A model generated the notes under the pieces. It had not been told where the DNA came from. It did no database searches and saw only the letters and a program-made list of their open reading frames with translations. This document shows positions 43,060 to 52,303 of a DNA stretch of 64,000 bases, piece after piece; position 1 is the first letter of the stretch; every line of letters begins with the position of its first letter. Source of the stretch: an uncultured Faecalibacterium sp. (GTDB lineage: Bacteria > Bacillota > Clostridia > Oscillospirales > Ruminococcaceae). The stretch is taken from assembly GCA_934512105.1 (NCBI GenBank), contig CAKSWQ010000006.1, forward strand, positions 1 to 64,000. The letters run 5' to 3'. A program made the translations under genes and the position numbers.

Positions 43060-43095
43060 CACCGGGCAGACCGTTTTCTGCCCGGTGCTGCTTTT
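43060..43095 (+). terminator. Terminator after U32-like gene
   Basis: CACCGGGCAGA pairs with TCTGCCCGGTG (11 bp), followed by CTGCTTTTT. Confidence 0.85.
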
Positions 43096-43181
43096 TACCG
43101 GCGGGATTTGCACATGAAAACTTTCTTTTCCCTCCAAAGCGTGCTACAATAAACAGGAAATAAGTGTTATAGGAGCAGTGC

Positions 43182-45764
43182 ATGGAAACAACGCAAAAAC
43201 AGATCGTACTGGGCATTCTGGCTCATGTGGACTCCGGCAAGACCACCCTCTCCGAGGCCATGCTCTACCGCGCCGGTGCCATCCGCAAGCTGGGGCGGGT
43301 GGACCACGGAGATGCCTTTCTGGATACCGACAGCCTGGAAAAAGCGCGCGGCATCACTATCTTTTCCAAGCAGGCGCTGCTTACGGCGGGCAATACCGCC
43401 ATCACCCTGCTGGATACCCCCGGCCATGTGGATTTTTCCACCGAGACCGAGCGCACTTTGCAGGTGCTGGATTACGCGGTGCTGGTGGTCAGCGGAACAG
43501 ACGGTGTGCAAAGCCATACCGAAACGCTGTGGCGGCTGCTGCGGCGCTACCATGTGCCCACCTTTGTGTTTGTGAACAAGATGGATCTGCCCGGCATGAC
43601 CTGGGAGCAGCTGCTCAGTCAGCTGAACCACCGCCTTGGCGAGGGCTTTGTGGATTTTGGCGCAGAGCCTGCCGCCCGCAACGAGGCGCTGGCGCTGTGC
43701 GATGAGCAGCTGATGGAAAAAATGCTGGACGCAGGCACCCTGACCGATGCGGATCTCATCCCGGCAGTTGCCCGGCGGCACGTTTTTCCGTGCTGGTTCG
43801 GGGCGGCGCTGCGGCTGGACGGGGTGGATGCACTTCTGGACGGGCTGGACCGCTACACCCGCTCCGCCCCGGCACTGCACGCCTTTGGGGCAAGGGTATT
43901 TAAGGTATCGCAGGACGAGCAGGGCACCCGCCTGACATGGCTGCGGGTCACCGGCGGAGAGCTGAAGGTAAAGGCTCTGCTCACCGGCGAAGCGGACGGC
44001 GAGCCGTGGGCAGAAAAAGCAAACCAGCTGCGGCTGTACTCCGGCGCAAAATATACCCTGACCGAGGCCATCGGCCCGGGACAGGTGTGTGCCGTGACCG
44101 GCCTGACCCATGCAAAGCCCGGCACCGGGCTTGGAGCAGAGCGGGACAGTGATGTGCCGGTTCTGGAACCGGTGCTCAGCTATCAGGTGCTGCTGCCGGA
44201 GGGCGCGGATGTGCACGCCGCGCTGGGCAAGCTGCACCGGCTGGAAGAGGAAGAACCCCAGCTCCATGTGGTGTGGAACGAAAGCTTGGGCGAAATTCAT
44301 GTGCAGCTGATGGGTGAGGTGCAGCTGGAAGTGCTGCGCAGCCTGCTGGCTGAGCGGTTCGGGCTGGAAGTATCCTTTGGCCCGGGCGGCATTTTGTATA
44401 AGGAGACCATCACCGAGCCCATGGAGGGCGTAGGGCATTACGAGCCGCTGCGCCACTATGCCGAGGTGCATCTGCTGCTGGAACCGCTGCCCCGGGGCAG
44501 CGGGATGCAGTTTGCCGCCGACTGCCGGGAAGAGGTTCTGGACAAAAACTGGCAGCGGCTGGTGCTGACCCATCTGGAAGAAAAGCAGCACCTTGGTGTT
44601 TTGACCGGCGCACCGCTGACCGATGTAAAAATCACCCTGCTCACCGGCAAAGCGCACCTCAAGCACACCGAGGGCGGTGATTTCCGGCAGGCCACCTACC
44701 GCGCCGTGCGGCAGGGGCTGATGCTGGCAAAAAGCCAGCTGTTAGAGCCGTGGTATGCCTTCCGGCTGGAAGTGCCGGTGGAGAACATCGGCCGCGCCAT
44801 GAGTGACATCCAGCGCATGGAGGGCAGCTTTGACCCGCCGGAAAGCGGCGCAGAGACCGCCACCCTGACCGGCTTTGCGCCGGTATCTACCATGCGCAGC
44901 TACCCCATGGAGGTGGTCAGCTACACCCGGGGCAGGGGACATTTGAGCCTGACGCTGGACGGCTACCGCCCCTGCCACAACGCGCAGGAGGTCATTGCGG
45001 AAACCGGCTACCAGCCGGAGCATGATCTGGAAAACCCCGCAGATTCCGTGTTTTGTGCCCATGGTGCTGGCTTTGTGGTGCCGTGGAGCGAGGTGCGCAG
45101 CCACATGCACGTTGAAAGCGGCTGGGGCAAGGCAAAGCCCGCCCGCCCGGAGGTGCAGGCTGCGCCCCAGCGCCGCGCCATGGCCTACCGCGCCACATTG
45201 GAAGAGGATGCCGAGCTGCTCAAAATTTTTGAGCGCACCTACGGCCCTATCAAGCGGGACCCGCTGGCGGCTTTCCGTCCGGTGCAAAAGACCGAACGCC
45301 CGGATTTTGCCGCTGAACAGTGGGAAATTGCCCCGGAATATCTTCTGGTGGACGGCTACAACATCATCTTTGCGTGGGACGAGCTGAACGCGCTGTCAAA
45401 GGAAAGCCTGGACGCCGCCCGCCACAAGCTGATGGACATCCTGTGCAACTATCAGGGCTATCAGAAATGCGTGCTCATTCTGGTGTTCGATGCCTACCGT
45501 GTGCCCGGCAGCCCCGGTGCCATCGAGCAGTACCACAATATCCATGTGGTCTACACCAAGGAGGCCGAGACCGCCGATATGTTCATCGAGCGGGTCACTC
45601 ATGAAATTGGTAAAAGCCGCCGCGTCCGCGTGGCGACTTCGGACGGCATGGAGCAGGTCATCATCCTTGGTCACGGCGCACTGCGCGTGTCCGCCCGGAT
45701 GTTCCACGAGGAAGTGCAGAACGTGGAAAAGCAGATCCGCGCCCTTGTGCAGGGACAGGCGTAA
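43182..45764 (+). CDS. EF-G/TetM-like GTPase fused to NYN (YacP/Rae1-type) nuclease
   Basis: An 860-residue fusion. Residues 1-650 are a translational GTPase of the EF-G/ribosomal-protection class: G1 AHVDSGKTT (about 14), switch with RGIT, G3 DTPGHVDF (about 78), G4 NKMD (about 132), then domains II-V ending TRGRGHLSLTLDGY. Residues about 715-850 are a NYN-domain nuclease (YLLVDGYNIIFAWDEL, LILVFDAYRVPG, VVYTKEAETADMFIE, VRVATSDGMEQVIILGHGALR), as in YacP/Rae1, which in Bacillus cleaves mRNA in the ribosomal A site. The fusion therefore suggests ribosome-targeted mRNA cleavage. It should not be read as tetracycline resistance from homology alone. Confidence 0.85.
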   Translation: METTQKQIVLGILAHVDSGKTTLSEAMLYRAGAIRKLGRVDHGDAFLDTDSLEKARGITIFSKQALLTAGNTAITLLDTPGHVDFSTETERTLQVLDYAVLVVSGTDGVQSHTETLWRLLRRYHVPTFVFVNKMDLPGMTWEQLLSQLNHRLGEGFVDFGAEPAARNEALALCDEQLMEKMLDAGTLTDADLIPAVARRHVFPCWFGAALRLDGVDALLDGLDRYTRSAPALHAFGARVFKVSQDEQGTRLTWLRVTGGELKVKALLTGEADGEPWAEKANQLRLYSGAKYTLTEAIGPGQVCAVTGLTHAKPGTGLGAERDSDVPVLEPVLSYQVLLPEGADVHAALGKLHRLEEEEPQLHVVWNESLGEIHVQLMGEVQLEVLRSLLAERFGLEVSFGPGGILYKETITEPMEGVGHYEPLRHYAEVHLLLEPLPRGSGMQFAADCREEVLDKNWQRLVLTHLEEKQHLGVLTGAPLTDVKITLLTGKAHLKHTEGGDFRQATYRAVRQGLMLAKSQLLEPWYAFRLEVPVENIGRAMSDIQRMEGSFDPPESGAETATLTGFAPVSTMRSYPMEVVSYTRGRGHLSLTLDGYRPCHNAQEVIAETGYQPEHDLENPADSVFCAHGAGFVVPWSEVRSHMHVESGWGKAKPARPEVQAAPQRRAMAYRATLEEDAELLKIFERTYGPIKRDPLAAFRPVQKTERPDFAAEQWEIAPEYLLVDGYNIIFAWDELNALSKESLDAARHKLMDILCNYQGYQKCVLILVFDAYRVPGSPGAIEQYHNIHVVYTKEAETADMFIERVTHEIGKSRRVRVATSDGMEQVIILGHGALRVSARMFHEEVQNVEKQIRALVQGQA

Positions 45765-45773
45765 TGCTGACCC

Positions 45774-45948
45774 TGTGAAAGTGGTCTATCGGAACGCCCG
45801 CAGGCGTTCCGATAGACCGAGTACAAATAAAATTTTCTTTCTTGTGAAAAAGTTGGTTTGGAAAATCCGCAGATTTTCCAAACCGACAATTATAAAATAT
45901 TCATTCCGCTGAAAATGCCCAGAGCAGCGCGGAGGGCATTTGAAATCG
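45774..45948 (-). repeat. Hairpin repeat family, copy B (two hairpins)
   Basis: In reverse orientation: core 45885-45948 (minus strand CGATTTCAAATGCCCTCCGC, then GCTGCTCTGGGCATTTTCAG), hairpin H2b 45855-45884 (GGTTTGGAAAATC-TGCG-GATTTTCCAAACC on the minus strand) and hairpin H2 45783-45818 (16-bp perfect stem GGTCTATCGGAACGCC, loop TGCG). Each hairpin is followed on that strand by TTTCACA (45774-45780 and 45842-45849). Confidence 0.8.
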
Positions 45949-45966
45949 TTCTCTGGAGGTGCACCC

Positions 45967-46866
45967 ATGGCTGTGGAAATTACCGAAGAATTTGCCTGGC
46001 AGAGCATCCCGCGCCGCGCCCGGGACAGCCATAAGGGCACCTTTGGCAGCGTGCTGGCAGTGGCGGGCAGTGCCTTTTACCGGGGCGCTGCCCTGCTGGC
46101 AGCCGAGGGCGCACTGCGCACCGGGGCGGGCATCGTCACCCTTGCCAGCGTGGAACCGGTGGTCAGTGCCGCCGTCACCCGCCTGCCGGAGTGCTGCCTG
46201 TGCCCCTGTAAGGAGGGTGCACAGGGCGGCATTGCACCGGAAAATGTGCCGCTGCTCCGGCGGCAGAAGGCTACCGTGCTGCTGCTGGGCCCCGGCCTTG
46301 GCGGCACGGCGCAAAGCACCGCCCGGGCCGCCGAGACCCGCACGCTGGTGCAGCAGCTTCTGCCCGGTTTTGCGAGCACTGCGGTGCTGGACGCCGACGG
46401 CCTGAACGCCGCCGCTCAGCTGCTGGCCGAGGGCAAACCCTTCCCGCACCCGGCGGGAGAGCTGGTGGTCACCCCGCACCCCGGCGAGATGGCGCGCCTG
46501 ACCGGCCTTTCGACGGCAGCGCTTGCCGCCGACCGGGAGGGCATCGCCTTGCGGTATGCCAAGGCGTGGAACGCCGTTGTGGTGCTGAAGGGTGCACGCA
46601 CCGTGGTGGCCAGCCCGGACGGGCGGGTGTGCGTGAACCCCACCGGCAACCCGGGGCTTGCCCGGGGCGGCAGCGGGGATGTACTGGCGGGGATGCTTGC
46701 GGCGCTGCTGGCCTGCGGTCTGCCCGCCTACGAAGCCGCTGCCTGTGCGGTATATCTGCACGGCGCCGCCGCCGACCGTGCCGCCGCAAAGCGCGGCGAG
46801 TACGGAATGCTGCCCCACGATATCCTGCCGGAGCTGGGCGCACTGTTTGCGGAAAACCAGAGATAA
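45967..46866 (+). CDS. nnrD: ADP/ATP-dependent NAD(P)H-hydrate dehydratase
   Basis: A 299-residue ribokinase-fold repair enzyme that dehydrates damaged NAD(P)H hydrates. It shows the YjeF C-terminal domain signatures: HKGTFGSVLAVAGSAFYRGAALLAAEGALRTGAGIVTLA (about 22-60), LLLGPGLGG (about 105), VLDADGLNA (about 142), VTPHPGEMARL (about 165) and PGLARGGSGDVLAGMLAALLA (about 230). There is no N-terminal epimerase domain, so it is a single-function enzyme. GGAGG precedes the ATG at 45967. Confidence 0.9.
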   Translation: MAVEITEEFAWQSIPRRARDSHKGTFGSVLAVAGSAFYRGAALLAAEGALRTGAGIVTLASVEPVVSAAVTRLPECCLCPCKEGAQGGIAPENVPLLRRQKATVLLLGPGLGGTAQSTARAAETRTLVQQLLPGFASTAVLDADGLNAAAQLLAEGKPFPHPAGELVVTPHPGEMARLTGLSTAALAADREGIALRYAKAWNAVVVLKGARTVVASPDGRVCVNPTGNPGLARGGSGDVLAGMLAALLACGLPAYEAAACAVYLHGAAADRAAAKRGEYGMLPHDILPELGALFAENQR

Positions 46867-46869
46867 ACG

Positions 46870-46912
46870 AAAAGCAGCAGCTGCGCAAAATGACGTGCAG
46901 CTGCCGCTTTTT
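46870..46912. terminator. Bidirectional terminator
   Basis: AAAAGCAGCAGCTGC pairs with GCAGCTGCCGCTTTTT between the convergent nnrD and nitroreductase genes. Confidence 0.75.
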
Positions 46913-46947
46913 AATTGCTATAATTTGTGGTTCAGAAACGTTTTAAA

Positions 46948-47682
46948 TTACCGGAACTGGCCGAGGTATTCCTCCACGGAGCGGGTCATCTCCTTGGAAA
47001 AATCGGAGTTATACTTGCGGTTGCAAAAGGCGGTGCACCACTGGTCAAAGGGCGCGTTACCGGCTTTGTAGCCAAAGGTGTCCCGCAGCTCTGCGCCGTC
47101 CATGGTGCGGTAGCCGTTTTCGTGCACGATGTGCTCCATGGCGCAGCGCTGGGGCTTTGTCCGCTCCTTCTGCTGCTGGGTGGGCCAGCCGAACACCAGC
47201 ATCACCGCCGGGAACACATAGTCCGGCAGATGCAGCAGGCTGCGCTGGGTGGCGCAGTTTTCCATAATGTCCCCGATGTAGCACGAGCCGATGCCAAAGC
47301 TTTCGGCGGCGACCACGGCGTTCTGGGCGGCAATGGCGGCGTCGGTGACTGCCAGCATCAAATCGCCCACGCCCGGGGTGCGGGGCGTGCAGCCGACCTC
47401 TAAGTAGGCGTCGTACCACTTTTTGCAGTCGGCGCAGAACACCAGCACCAGCGGCGCTTTGGCAATAAAGGGCTGGTGGTCGCAGCTTTCGGCCAGTGCT
47501 TCTTTCAGCGCCGGGTCGGTGATGTCTAAAATGGTATACAGCTGCTGACAGCCCGCAGAGGGTGCCTGTGCGGCAGCTTCCAAAATGGCCTGCTTCATCT
47601 CGGCAGGAATGGGCTTTTCTTCATACACTCGCACCGACTTGCGGTCGAACAGGCTTTGCAGGATGGGATTGCGCTCAGTCAT
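46948..47682 (-). CDS. Nitroreductase-family FMN oxidoreductase
   Basis: A 244-residue flavin oxidoreductase of the NfsA/FRP-like branch: FDRKSVRVYEEKPIPAEMKQAILEAAAQAPSAGCQQLYTI (residues 10-50) binds FMN phosphate, and AAQNAVVAAESFGIGSCYIGDIMEN (about 112-136) is the second cofactor region. It reduces nitro compounds or quinones with NAD(P)H; the physiological substrate is unknown. The start at 47682 is supported by GGAGG. It lies 23 bases from tsaD on the same strand and may be its downstream operon member. Confidence 0.85.
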   Translation of the reverse strand: MTERNPILQSLFDRKSVRVYEEKPIPAEMKQAILEAAAQAPSAGCQQLYTILDITDPALKEALAESCDHQPFIAKAPLVLVFCADCKKWYDAYLEVGCTPRTPGVGDLMLAVTDAAIAAQNAVVAAESFGIGSCYIGDIMENCATQRSLLHLPDYVFPAVMLVFGWPTQQQKERTKPQRCAMEHIVHENGYRTMDGAELRDTFGYKAGNAPFDQWCTAFCNRKYNSDFSKEMTRSVEEYLGQFR

Positions 47683-47704
47683 GGGAACACCTCCGGTGTT
47701 GTGT

Positions 47705-48712
47705 TTATTCATAGTCGATGGGCAGGGTGGGCAGACCGTTCAGTTCCAGCCCGGCGGTGTGCCCGGCAATGTACTGGTAGTAGCCCTGTGCGGCGATCAT
47801 GGCGCCGTTGTCGCCGCAGAACTTCAGCTCCGGCAGGTAGACCTTTGCACCCAGCTTCTGGGCACCGTCATTCACCAGCTGACGCAGACGGCCGTTGGCG
47901 GCTACGCCGCCGGCAAGACACACCTGCTTTGCCCCGGTATCGGCAGCGGCAAGCAGCAGCTTTTCGGCCAGAATGCCCGCAATGCGCTCCTGAAAGCTGG
48001 CGGCAAGGTCAGGTACGTTCACTTCCTCGCCTTTCATCTGTGCCTTGTTCACTTCGTTAAGCACGGCGGTCTTTAAGCCGGAAAAGCTCACGTTGTATTT
48101 GCCCTCCACATGGGGCACCGGCAGACGGTAGGCTTTGGGGTCGCCGGACTTGGCGGCGGCGGCTACGCTGGGGCCGCCGGGGTAGGGCAGACCCAGTGTG
48201 CGGGCCACCTTGTCAAAGGCTTCGCCCGCAGCATCGTCCACGGTGTGACCCAGAATGTGGTAATGGGTGTAGTCCTGTACCTCCACGATATGGCTGTGCC
48301 CGCCGGAGGCCACCAGACACAAAAAAGGCGGCTTGAGTTCCGGGTGGGTCAGGTAGAGCGCGGCGATGTGACCCCGCAGATGGTGCACCGGCACCAGCGG
48401 CTTGCCCGCCGAGTAGGCCAGACCCTTGGCAAAGTTCACGCCCACCAGCACCGCGCCGATGAGCCCCGGCGCAAAGGTGACGGCTACGGCGTCCACATCC
48501 TCCATGGTCCTGCCGGCGTCCAGCAGGGCTTTTTTGACCGTGGCGCTGATAAATTCGCAGTGGCGGCGGCTGGCGATCTCCGGCACAACGCCGCCGTACA
48601 GCGCTTGCTCCTTGACGCTGGTGGAGATGACGTTGCTCAGCAGATGCCGCCCGTCCTCCACCAGTGCAGCGGCGGTCTCATCACAGGTGGACTCGATTCC
48701 GAGAATGATCAT
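47705..48712 (-). CDS. tsaD: tRNA threonylcarbamoyladenosine synthase component TsaD
   Basis: A 335-residue Kae1/TsaD protein that transfers the threonylcarbamoyl group to A37 of ANN-reading tRNAs. It opens MIILGIESTCDETAAALVEDG, with the metal-binding VHHLRGHIAALYL (about 107-119), SGGHSHIV (about 132), GGPSVAA and the C-terminal LAGGVAANGRLRQ (about 264). Usual family length. It starts one base after the polA stop, with GGAGG inside the polA end, so it is co-transcribed with polA. Confidence 0.95.
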   Translation of the reverse strand: MIILGIESTCDETAAALVEDGRHLLSNVISTSVKEQALYGGVVPEIASRRHCEFISATVKKALLDAGRTMEDVDAVAVTFAPGLIGAVLVGVNFAKGLAYSAGKPLVPVHHLRGHIAALYLTHPELKPPFLCLVASGGHSHIVEVQDYTHYHILGHTVDDAAGEAFDKVARTLGLPYPGGPSVAAAAKSGDPKAYRLPVPHVEGKYNVSFSGLKTAVLNEVNKAQMKGEEVNVPDLAASFQERIAGILAEKLLLAAADTGAKQVCLAGGVAANGRLRQLVNDGAQKLGAKVYLPELKFCGDNGAMIAAQGYYQYIAGHTAGLELNGLPTLPIDYE

Positions 48713-48713
48713 T

Positions 48714-51287
48714 TTAGTGTGCCTCCAGCCAGTTTTTGCCTGCGTGCACATCGGTGCTCAGGGGCACCGCGTACTGCACGCAGCCTTCCATTTCCTCCCG
48801 CAGGATGCGGGAGGCCTGCTCGGCCTCCGCCTCCGGGGCCTCCACGATCAGCTCATCGTGGACGGTCAGGATCAGGCGGCTGGCCATTTTTTCGTCCCGC
48901 AGACGCTTCCACACCCGCACCATGGCCAGCTTGATCACGTCCGCAGCGGTGCCCTGAATGGGGGTGTTGCGGGCCATACGCTCGCCGCTGGCGCGCACGT
49001 TGAAGTTGGTGCTGGCCAGCTCCGGCAGGGTGCGGCGGCGGCCGAACAGGGTGGACACATAGCCGTTTGCCTTGGCATCCGCGATGGTCTTGTCCATATA
49101 GCCGCTCACGCTGGGGAAGGCCGCCAGATAGTTCTTGAGGAAGGCGTCTGCCTCCTTCACGGTCACGCCGATATCCTTGGAAAGGCTGTACGCGCCCTTG
49201 CCGTACATGATGCCGAAGTTGATGGCCTTGGCAGAGGAGCGCAGCCGGGGCGTCACCTCGCTCTGCGGGATGCCGTAGATCTTGGCGGCGGTGCTGCGGT
49301 GGATGTCCTCACCGTTCAAAAAGGCCTGCTGCATGTGTTCGTCCCCGGTGATGTGCGCCAGAATGCGCAGCTCGATCTGGCTGTAATCCGCGTCCACCAG
49401 CACGCAGCCCGGCTTTGCAATAAAGTAGGCGCGCAGCTGGCTGCCCAGCTCGGTGCGGATGGGGATGTTCTGCAAGTTGGGATTATCGGAGGAGAGCCGC
49501 CCGGTGCGGGCTTCGGTCTGGTTGAAGGTGGAGTGGATGCGGCCGTCCTCGCCAATGACCTTGAGCAGGCCCTCCACATAGGTGGAGTTCAGCTTCTGGT
49601 AGGCGCGGTACTGCAAAACGTCCTCCACCAGCGGGTACTCACGCAGACTTTCCAGCGTTTCGGCATCGGTAGACCAGCCGCGCTGGGTCTTTTTGCCGTG
49701 GGGCAGACCCATGGTGTCGAACAGCATCTCGCCCAGCTGCTTGGGGCTGTTGGGGTTAAAGGTGGCGCTGCCGGTCTCCATGTGGATGCGGGTTAGCACC
49801 TGTTCCAGCTCCTCCCGCAGCTTTACGCCGAACTGCTCGATGCCGTCCTTATCCACCAGCACGCCGGTGCGGGTCATATCAGCTAGCACCTGTGCCAGCG
49901 GGAACTCGATCTCGTTGTACAGCGCATCCTCGCCGCAGGCGGTGATCTCGGCCTTCATCCGGGCAAACAGGTCGGCCAGCCGCCCGGCGTCCGGGTAATC
50001 GGTGCAGGTAAAGGCGGCAGCGGCCTTGTAGGCGGGCACAAGCTCGCTGATCTGGTACTTGGAGGCAGAAGCGTCCAGCAGATAGGCGGCCAGCTTGCCG
50101 TCCCAGACGATGCTGCTGCCCCAGCCGCCGACGGCCATGGCTTTTGCGTAGAGGGGCGCAGCGTTGAACACATCCAGCGTCACATCGGCATTGTCCAGCA
50201 GCCGCAGCAGGTCGGTGTCCTCCAGCGGGTAAACGGTGGTGTCCTGCACGGCGTACCAGCTTTCCGGCTGCAATACCACGTTTCGGGTGCCCTGCTTGCC
50301 GGTAACGGCAGGGCGGGCGGCTACCAGATAATGCCCGGCGGGGGTCAGGGGCAGGGAAGCGAGGTCAGCTTCCGGCAGCTCCACAGCCTGTTCCTCGGCG
50401 GCTGCTTCCGGCGCTACGCCGTCCAGCCCGAACCGGGGGATCAAGGAGTGAATCTCCAGTTCCTGCAAAAGCCGTACGGCGGCGGGCTTGTTGCCCTCGC
50501 CCACGGTGTAGGAACCCTCGGTGGTGTCGATGGGGGCATCGGTACGGATAGTGCCCAGCGTGTGGCTCAGCTCAGCCATGGCTCTATCTTCCAACAAATG
50601 CTCCCGCTGCTTGGGCTTGATGCGCTTATCATCAATGTTTTCGTACACGCCCTCCAGCGAGCCGAAAGCCTGCACCAGCGAGAGGGCGGTCTTTTCGCCG
50701 ATGCCCTTCACGCCGGGGATGTTATCCGAGGTATCGCCCATCAGGCTCTTCACCTCGATAAGCTGCTTGGGAGCAAGGCCGTATTTTTCCTGAATGGCGT
50801 CCTCATCCATCACCACGGTCTTGCTGCGCCCCATCACGGTGGCGGCCAGCAGCACGGTGGTGGTCTCGCTCACCAGCTGCAGGCTGTCGCGGTCTCCGGT
50901 GGCAAGGAAGCAGTCGTCCTTCCGGGCGGCGCAGGCAGCGGCCAGCGTGCCCAGAATATCGTCCGCTTCCCAGCCCTCGGCGGTAACGGTGCGGTAGCCA
51001 AGGTCTGCCAGCAGCTGCTTGAGTACCGGCATCTGCTGCGCCAGCTCCTCGGGCATGGCGTGGCGGGTGGCCTTGTAGCCATCGTACATTTTATGCCGGA
51101 AGGTGGGGGCCTTCAGGTCAAAAGCCACGGCAACCTCGTCCGGCTGGCACTCCTTGAGCAGGGAGAGCAGAATGTTCAAAAAGCCATAGATGGCGTTGGT
51201 ATAACGTCCGTCCTTGGTGGTCAGCAGCTTGATGCCGTAAAAAGCGCGGTTGGCAATGCTGTTGCCGTCAATGACCAGTAAACGCAT
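48714..51287 (-). CDS. polA: DNA polymerase I
   Basis: An 857-residue replication/repair polymerase. It has an N-terminal 5'-3' exonuclease domain (LLVIDGNSIANRAFYGI, EADDILGTLA, TGDRDSLQL, GVKGIGEKTA; 1-290), a middle 3'-5' exonuclease-like domain without obvious DxE catalytic residues, and the polymerase domain with motif A DYSQIELRILAH (about 627), motif B RSSAKAINFGIMYG (about 675) and motif C LTVHDELIVEAP (about 802). The start at 51287 begins the family; the longer upstream frame is not supported. Operon order polA-tsaD-nitroreductase. Confidence 0.95.
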   Translation of the reverse strand: MRLLVIDGNSIANRAFYGIKLLTTKDGRYTNAIYGFLNILLSLLKECQPDEVAVAFDLKAPTFRHKMYDGYKATRHAMPEELAQQMPVLKQLLADLGYRTVTAEGWEADDILGTLAAACAARKDDCFLATGDRDSLQLVSETTTVLLAATVMGRSKTVVMDEDAIQEKYGLAPKQLIEVKSLMGDTSDNIPGVKGIGEKTALSLVQAFGSLEGVYENIDDKRIKPKQREHLLEDRAMAELSHTLGTIRTDAPIDTTEGSYTVGEGNKPAAVRLLQELEIHSLIPRFGLDGVAPEAAAEEQAVELPEADLASLPLTPAGHYLVAARPAVTGKQGTRNVVLQPESWYAVQDTTVYPLEDTDLLRLLDNADVTLDVFNAAPLYAKAMAVGGWGSSIVWDGKLAAYLLDASASKYQISELVPAYKAAAAFTCTDYPDAGRLADLFARMKAEITACGEDALYNEIEFPLAQVLADMTRTGVLVDKDGIEQFGVKLREELEQVLTRIHMETGSATFNPNSPKQLGEMLFDTMGLPHGKKTQRGWSTDAETLESLREYPLVEDVLQYRAYQKLNSTYVEGLLKVIGEDGRIHSTFNQTEARTGRLSSDNPNLQNIPIRTELGSQLRAYFIAKPGCVLVDADYSQIELRILAHITGDEHMQQAFLNGEDIHRSTAAKIYGIPQSEVTPRLRSSAKAINFGIMYGKGAYSLSKDIGVTVKEADAFLKNYLAAFPSVSGYMDKTIADAKANGYVSTLFGRRRTLPELASTNFNVRASGERMARNTPIQGTAADVIKLAMVRVWKRLRDEKMASRLILTVHDELIVEAPEAEAEQASRILREEMEGCVQYAVPLSTDVHAGKNWLEAH

Positions 51288-51412
51288 AATGCAGTTCCTC
51301 CATTGCGTAATTTCACATCTTATAGTATAGCACAAAACCGCACCGCGCGGGAACTTTTTGTGTAAAAAAGAAAGCGCGTTGTTTTTTATTATATTTTCAT
51401 GCGTAAAAATGA

Positions 51413-51502
51413 TCTGGTGGAACGCCGACAGGCGTTCCACCAGACCGAAATCATAAATTCCGCTGTTTATGCCCAGAGCAGCACGGAGGGCATTTTAAAT
51501 CG
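51413..51502 (-). repeat. Hairpin repeat family, copy C
   Basis: In reverse orientation: core at 51450-51502 (minus strand CGATTTAAAATGCCCTCCGT, then GCTGCTCTGGGCATAAACAG) and hairpin H3 at 51413-51444, a 14-bp perfect stem TCTGGTGGAACGCC with loop TGTC, followed by ATTTTTACG instead of TTTCACA. The gap 51288-51558 otherwise holds the polA promoter region and nothing else recognised. Confidence 0.75.
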
Positions 51503-51558
51503 GCCCGCCGCAAAAAAGCTGCCGCACAAGCTGTGCAGCAGCCTTACCGATGCCGGGC

Positions 51559-51747
51559 TTATTCCTCGATGCGGATGGCGCTTACCGGGCAGCTCTGGGC
51601 TGCGGTGACGGCCTGCGGCACCTCCTCCGGCGGGATGGGGCCGGGCTCTGCCACGGCCAGAACCCCCTCCATGTGGAACACGGCGGGGCACAGCCCGGCG
51701 CACTGGGTACAGCCGATGCACAGCTCAGGGTCTACGAATGCGTTCAT
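51559..51747 (-). CDS. Small ferredoxin
   Basis: A 62-residue ferredoxin with the cluster motif CIGCTQCAGLCPAVF (residues 10-24) and a later Cys in QSCPVSAIRI (about 53), fitting one 4Fe-4S cluster of the Thermotoga-type monocluster fold. It would be a low-potential electron carrier in the cytosol. GGAGG lies before the ATG at 51747. Monocistronic and divergent from the ArsC-like gene. Confidence 0.85.
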   Translation of the reverse strand: MNAFVDPELCIGCTQCAGLCPAVFHMEGVLAVAEPGPIPPEEVPQAVTAAQSCPVSAIRIEE

Positions 51748-51859
51748 GCAAACACCTCCTTTGCGGAAAGCATTGCCCGTTTTGCCGCAAATTATGCCTA
51801 TGCAAGCGGTTTGCGGTGTGGTACAATAAGACCGCCGGAAATCGGCAGGAGGAGATAAG

Positions 51860-52201
51860 ATGAATATCCAGATCTTTGGCACGAGCAAGTGCTTTGATAC
51901 CAAAAAGGCGCAGCGTTATTTCAAGGAGCGCGGCATCAAGTTCCAGATGATCGACCTGAAGGAAAAGGGCATGAGCCGGGGCGAGTTTGATAACGTGGCG
52001 CGCGCGCTGGGCGGCTGGGAAGCGCTGGTAGACCCGGCGGCAAAGGACAAGCAGACCCTTGCGCTGCTGGACGCGTTGGTGGACTGGCAGAAGGAGGACA
52101 AGCTGTTTGAAAACCAGCAGCTATTCAAGACCCCCATCGTGCGCAACGGACGCAAGGCCACCGTGGGCTACCAGCCCGAGGTGTGGAAGGACTGGGAATA
52201 A
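51860..52201 (+). CDS. ArsC/Spx-family protein
   Basis: A 113-residue thioredoxin-fold protein of the ArsC/Spx/YffB family (MNIQIFGTSKCFDTKKAQRYFKERGIKFQMIDLKEKGMSRGEF...FKTPIVRNGRKATVGYQPEVW). It has a single active-site Cys (C11, no CxxC), like YffB and glutaredoxin-dependent ArsC, so it is unlikely to be a true Spx regulator. Substrate not predictable. AGGAGG precedes the ATG. A -10-like TACAAT lies at 51819-51824. Confidence 0.8.
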   Translation: MNIQIFGTSKCFDTKKAQRYFKERGIKFQMIDLKEKGMSRGEFDNVARALGGWEALVDPAAKDKQTLALLDALVDWQKEDKLFENQQLFKTPIVRNGRKATVGYQPEVWKDWE

Positions 52202-52238
52202 AAAGCCTGCTTTCACAAAAAAACCACCGGTACAGGTT

Positions 52239-52267
52239 TTGCACTCTGCGGCCGGATGTGGTATACT
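52239..52267 (+). promoter_or_regulatory. Promoter for 52304 gene
   Basis: TTGCAC (52239-52244), 17-base spacer, TATACT (52262-52267), 37 bases before the start codon. Confidence 0.6.
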
Positions 52268-52303
52268 GTTGGGTAGACAAAAAACTTTGGGAGACTCAGA
52301 CCA

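Noticed and set aside
43182-45000. Tetracycline resistance gene
   Set aside because: The GTPase is homologous to ribosomal-protection proteins but has a chromosomal setting and a nuclease fusion; resistance cannot be claimed.
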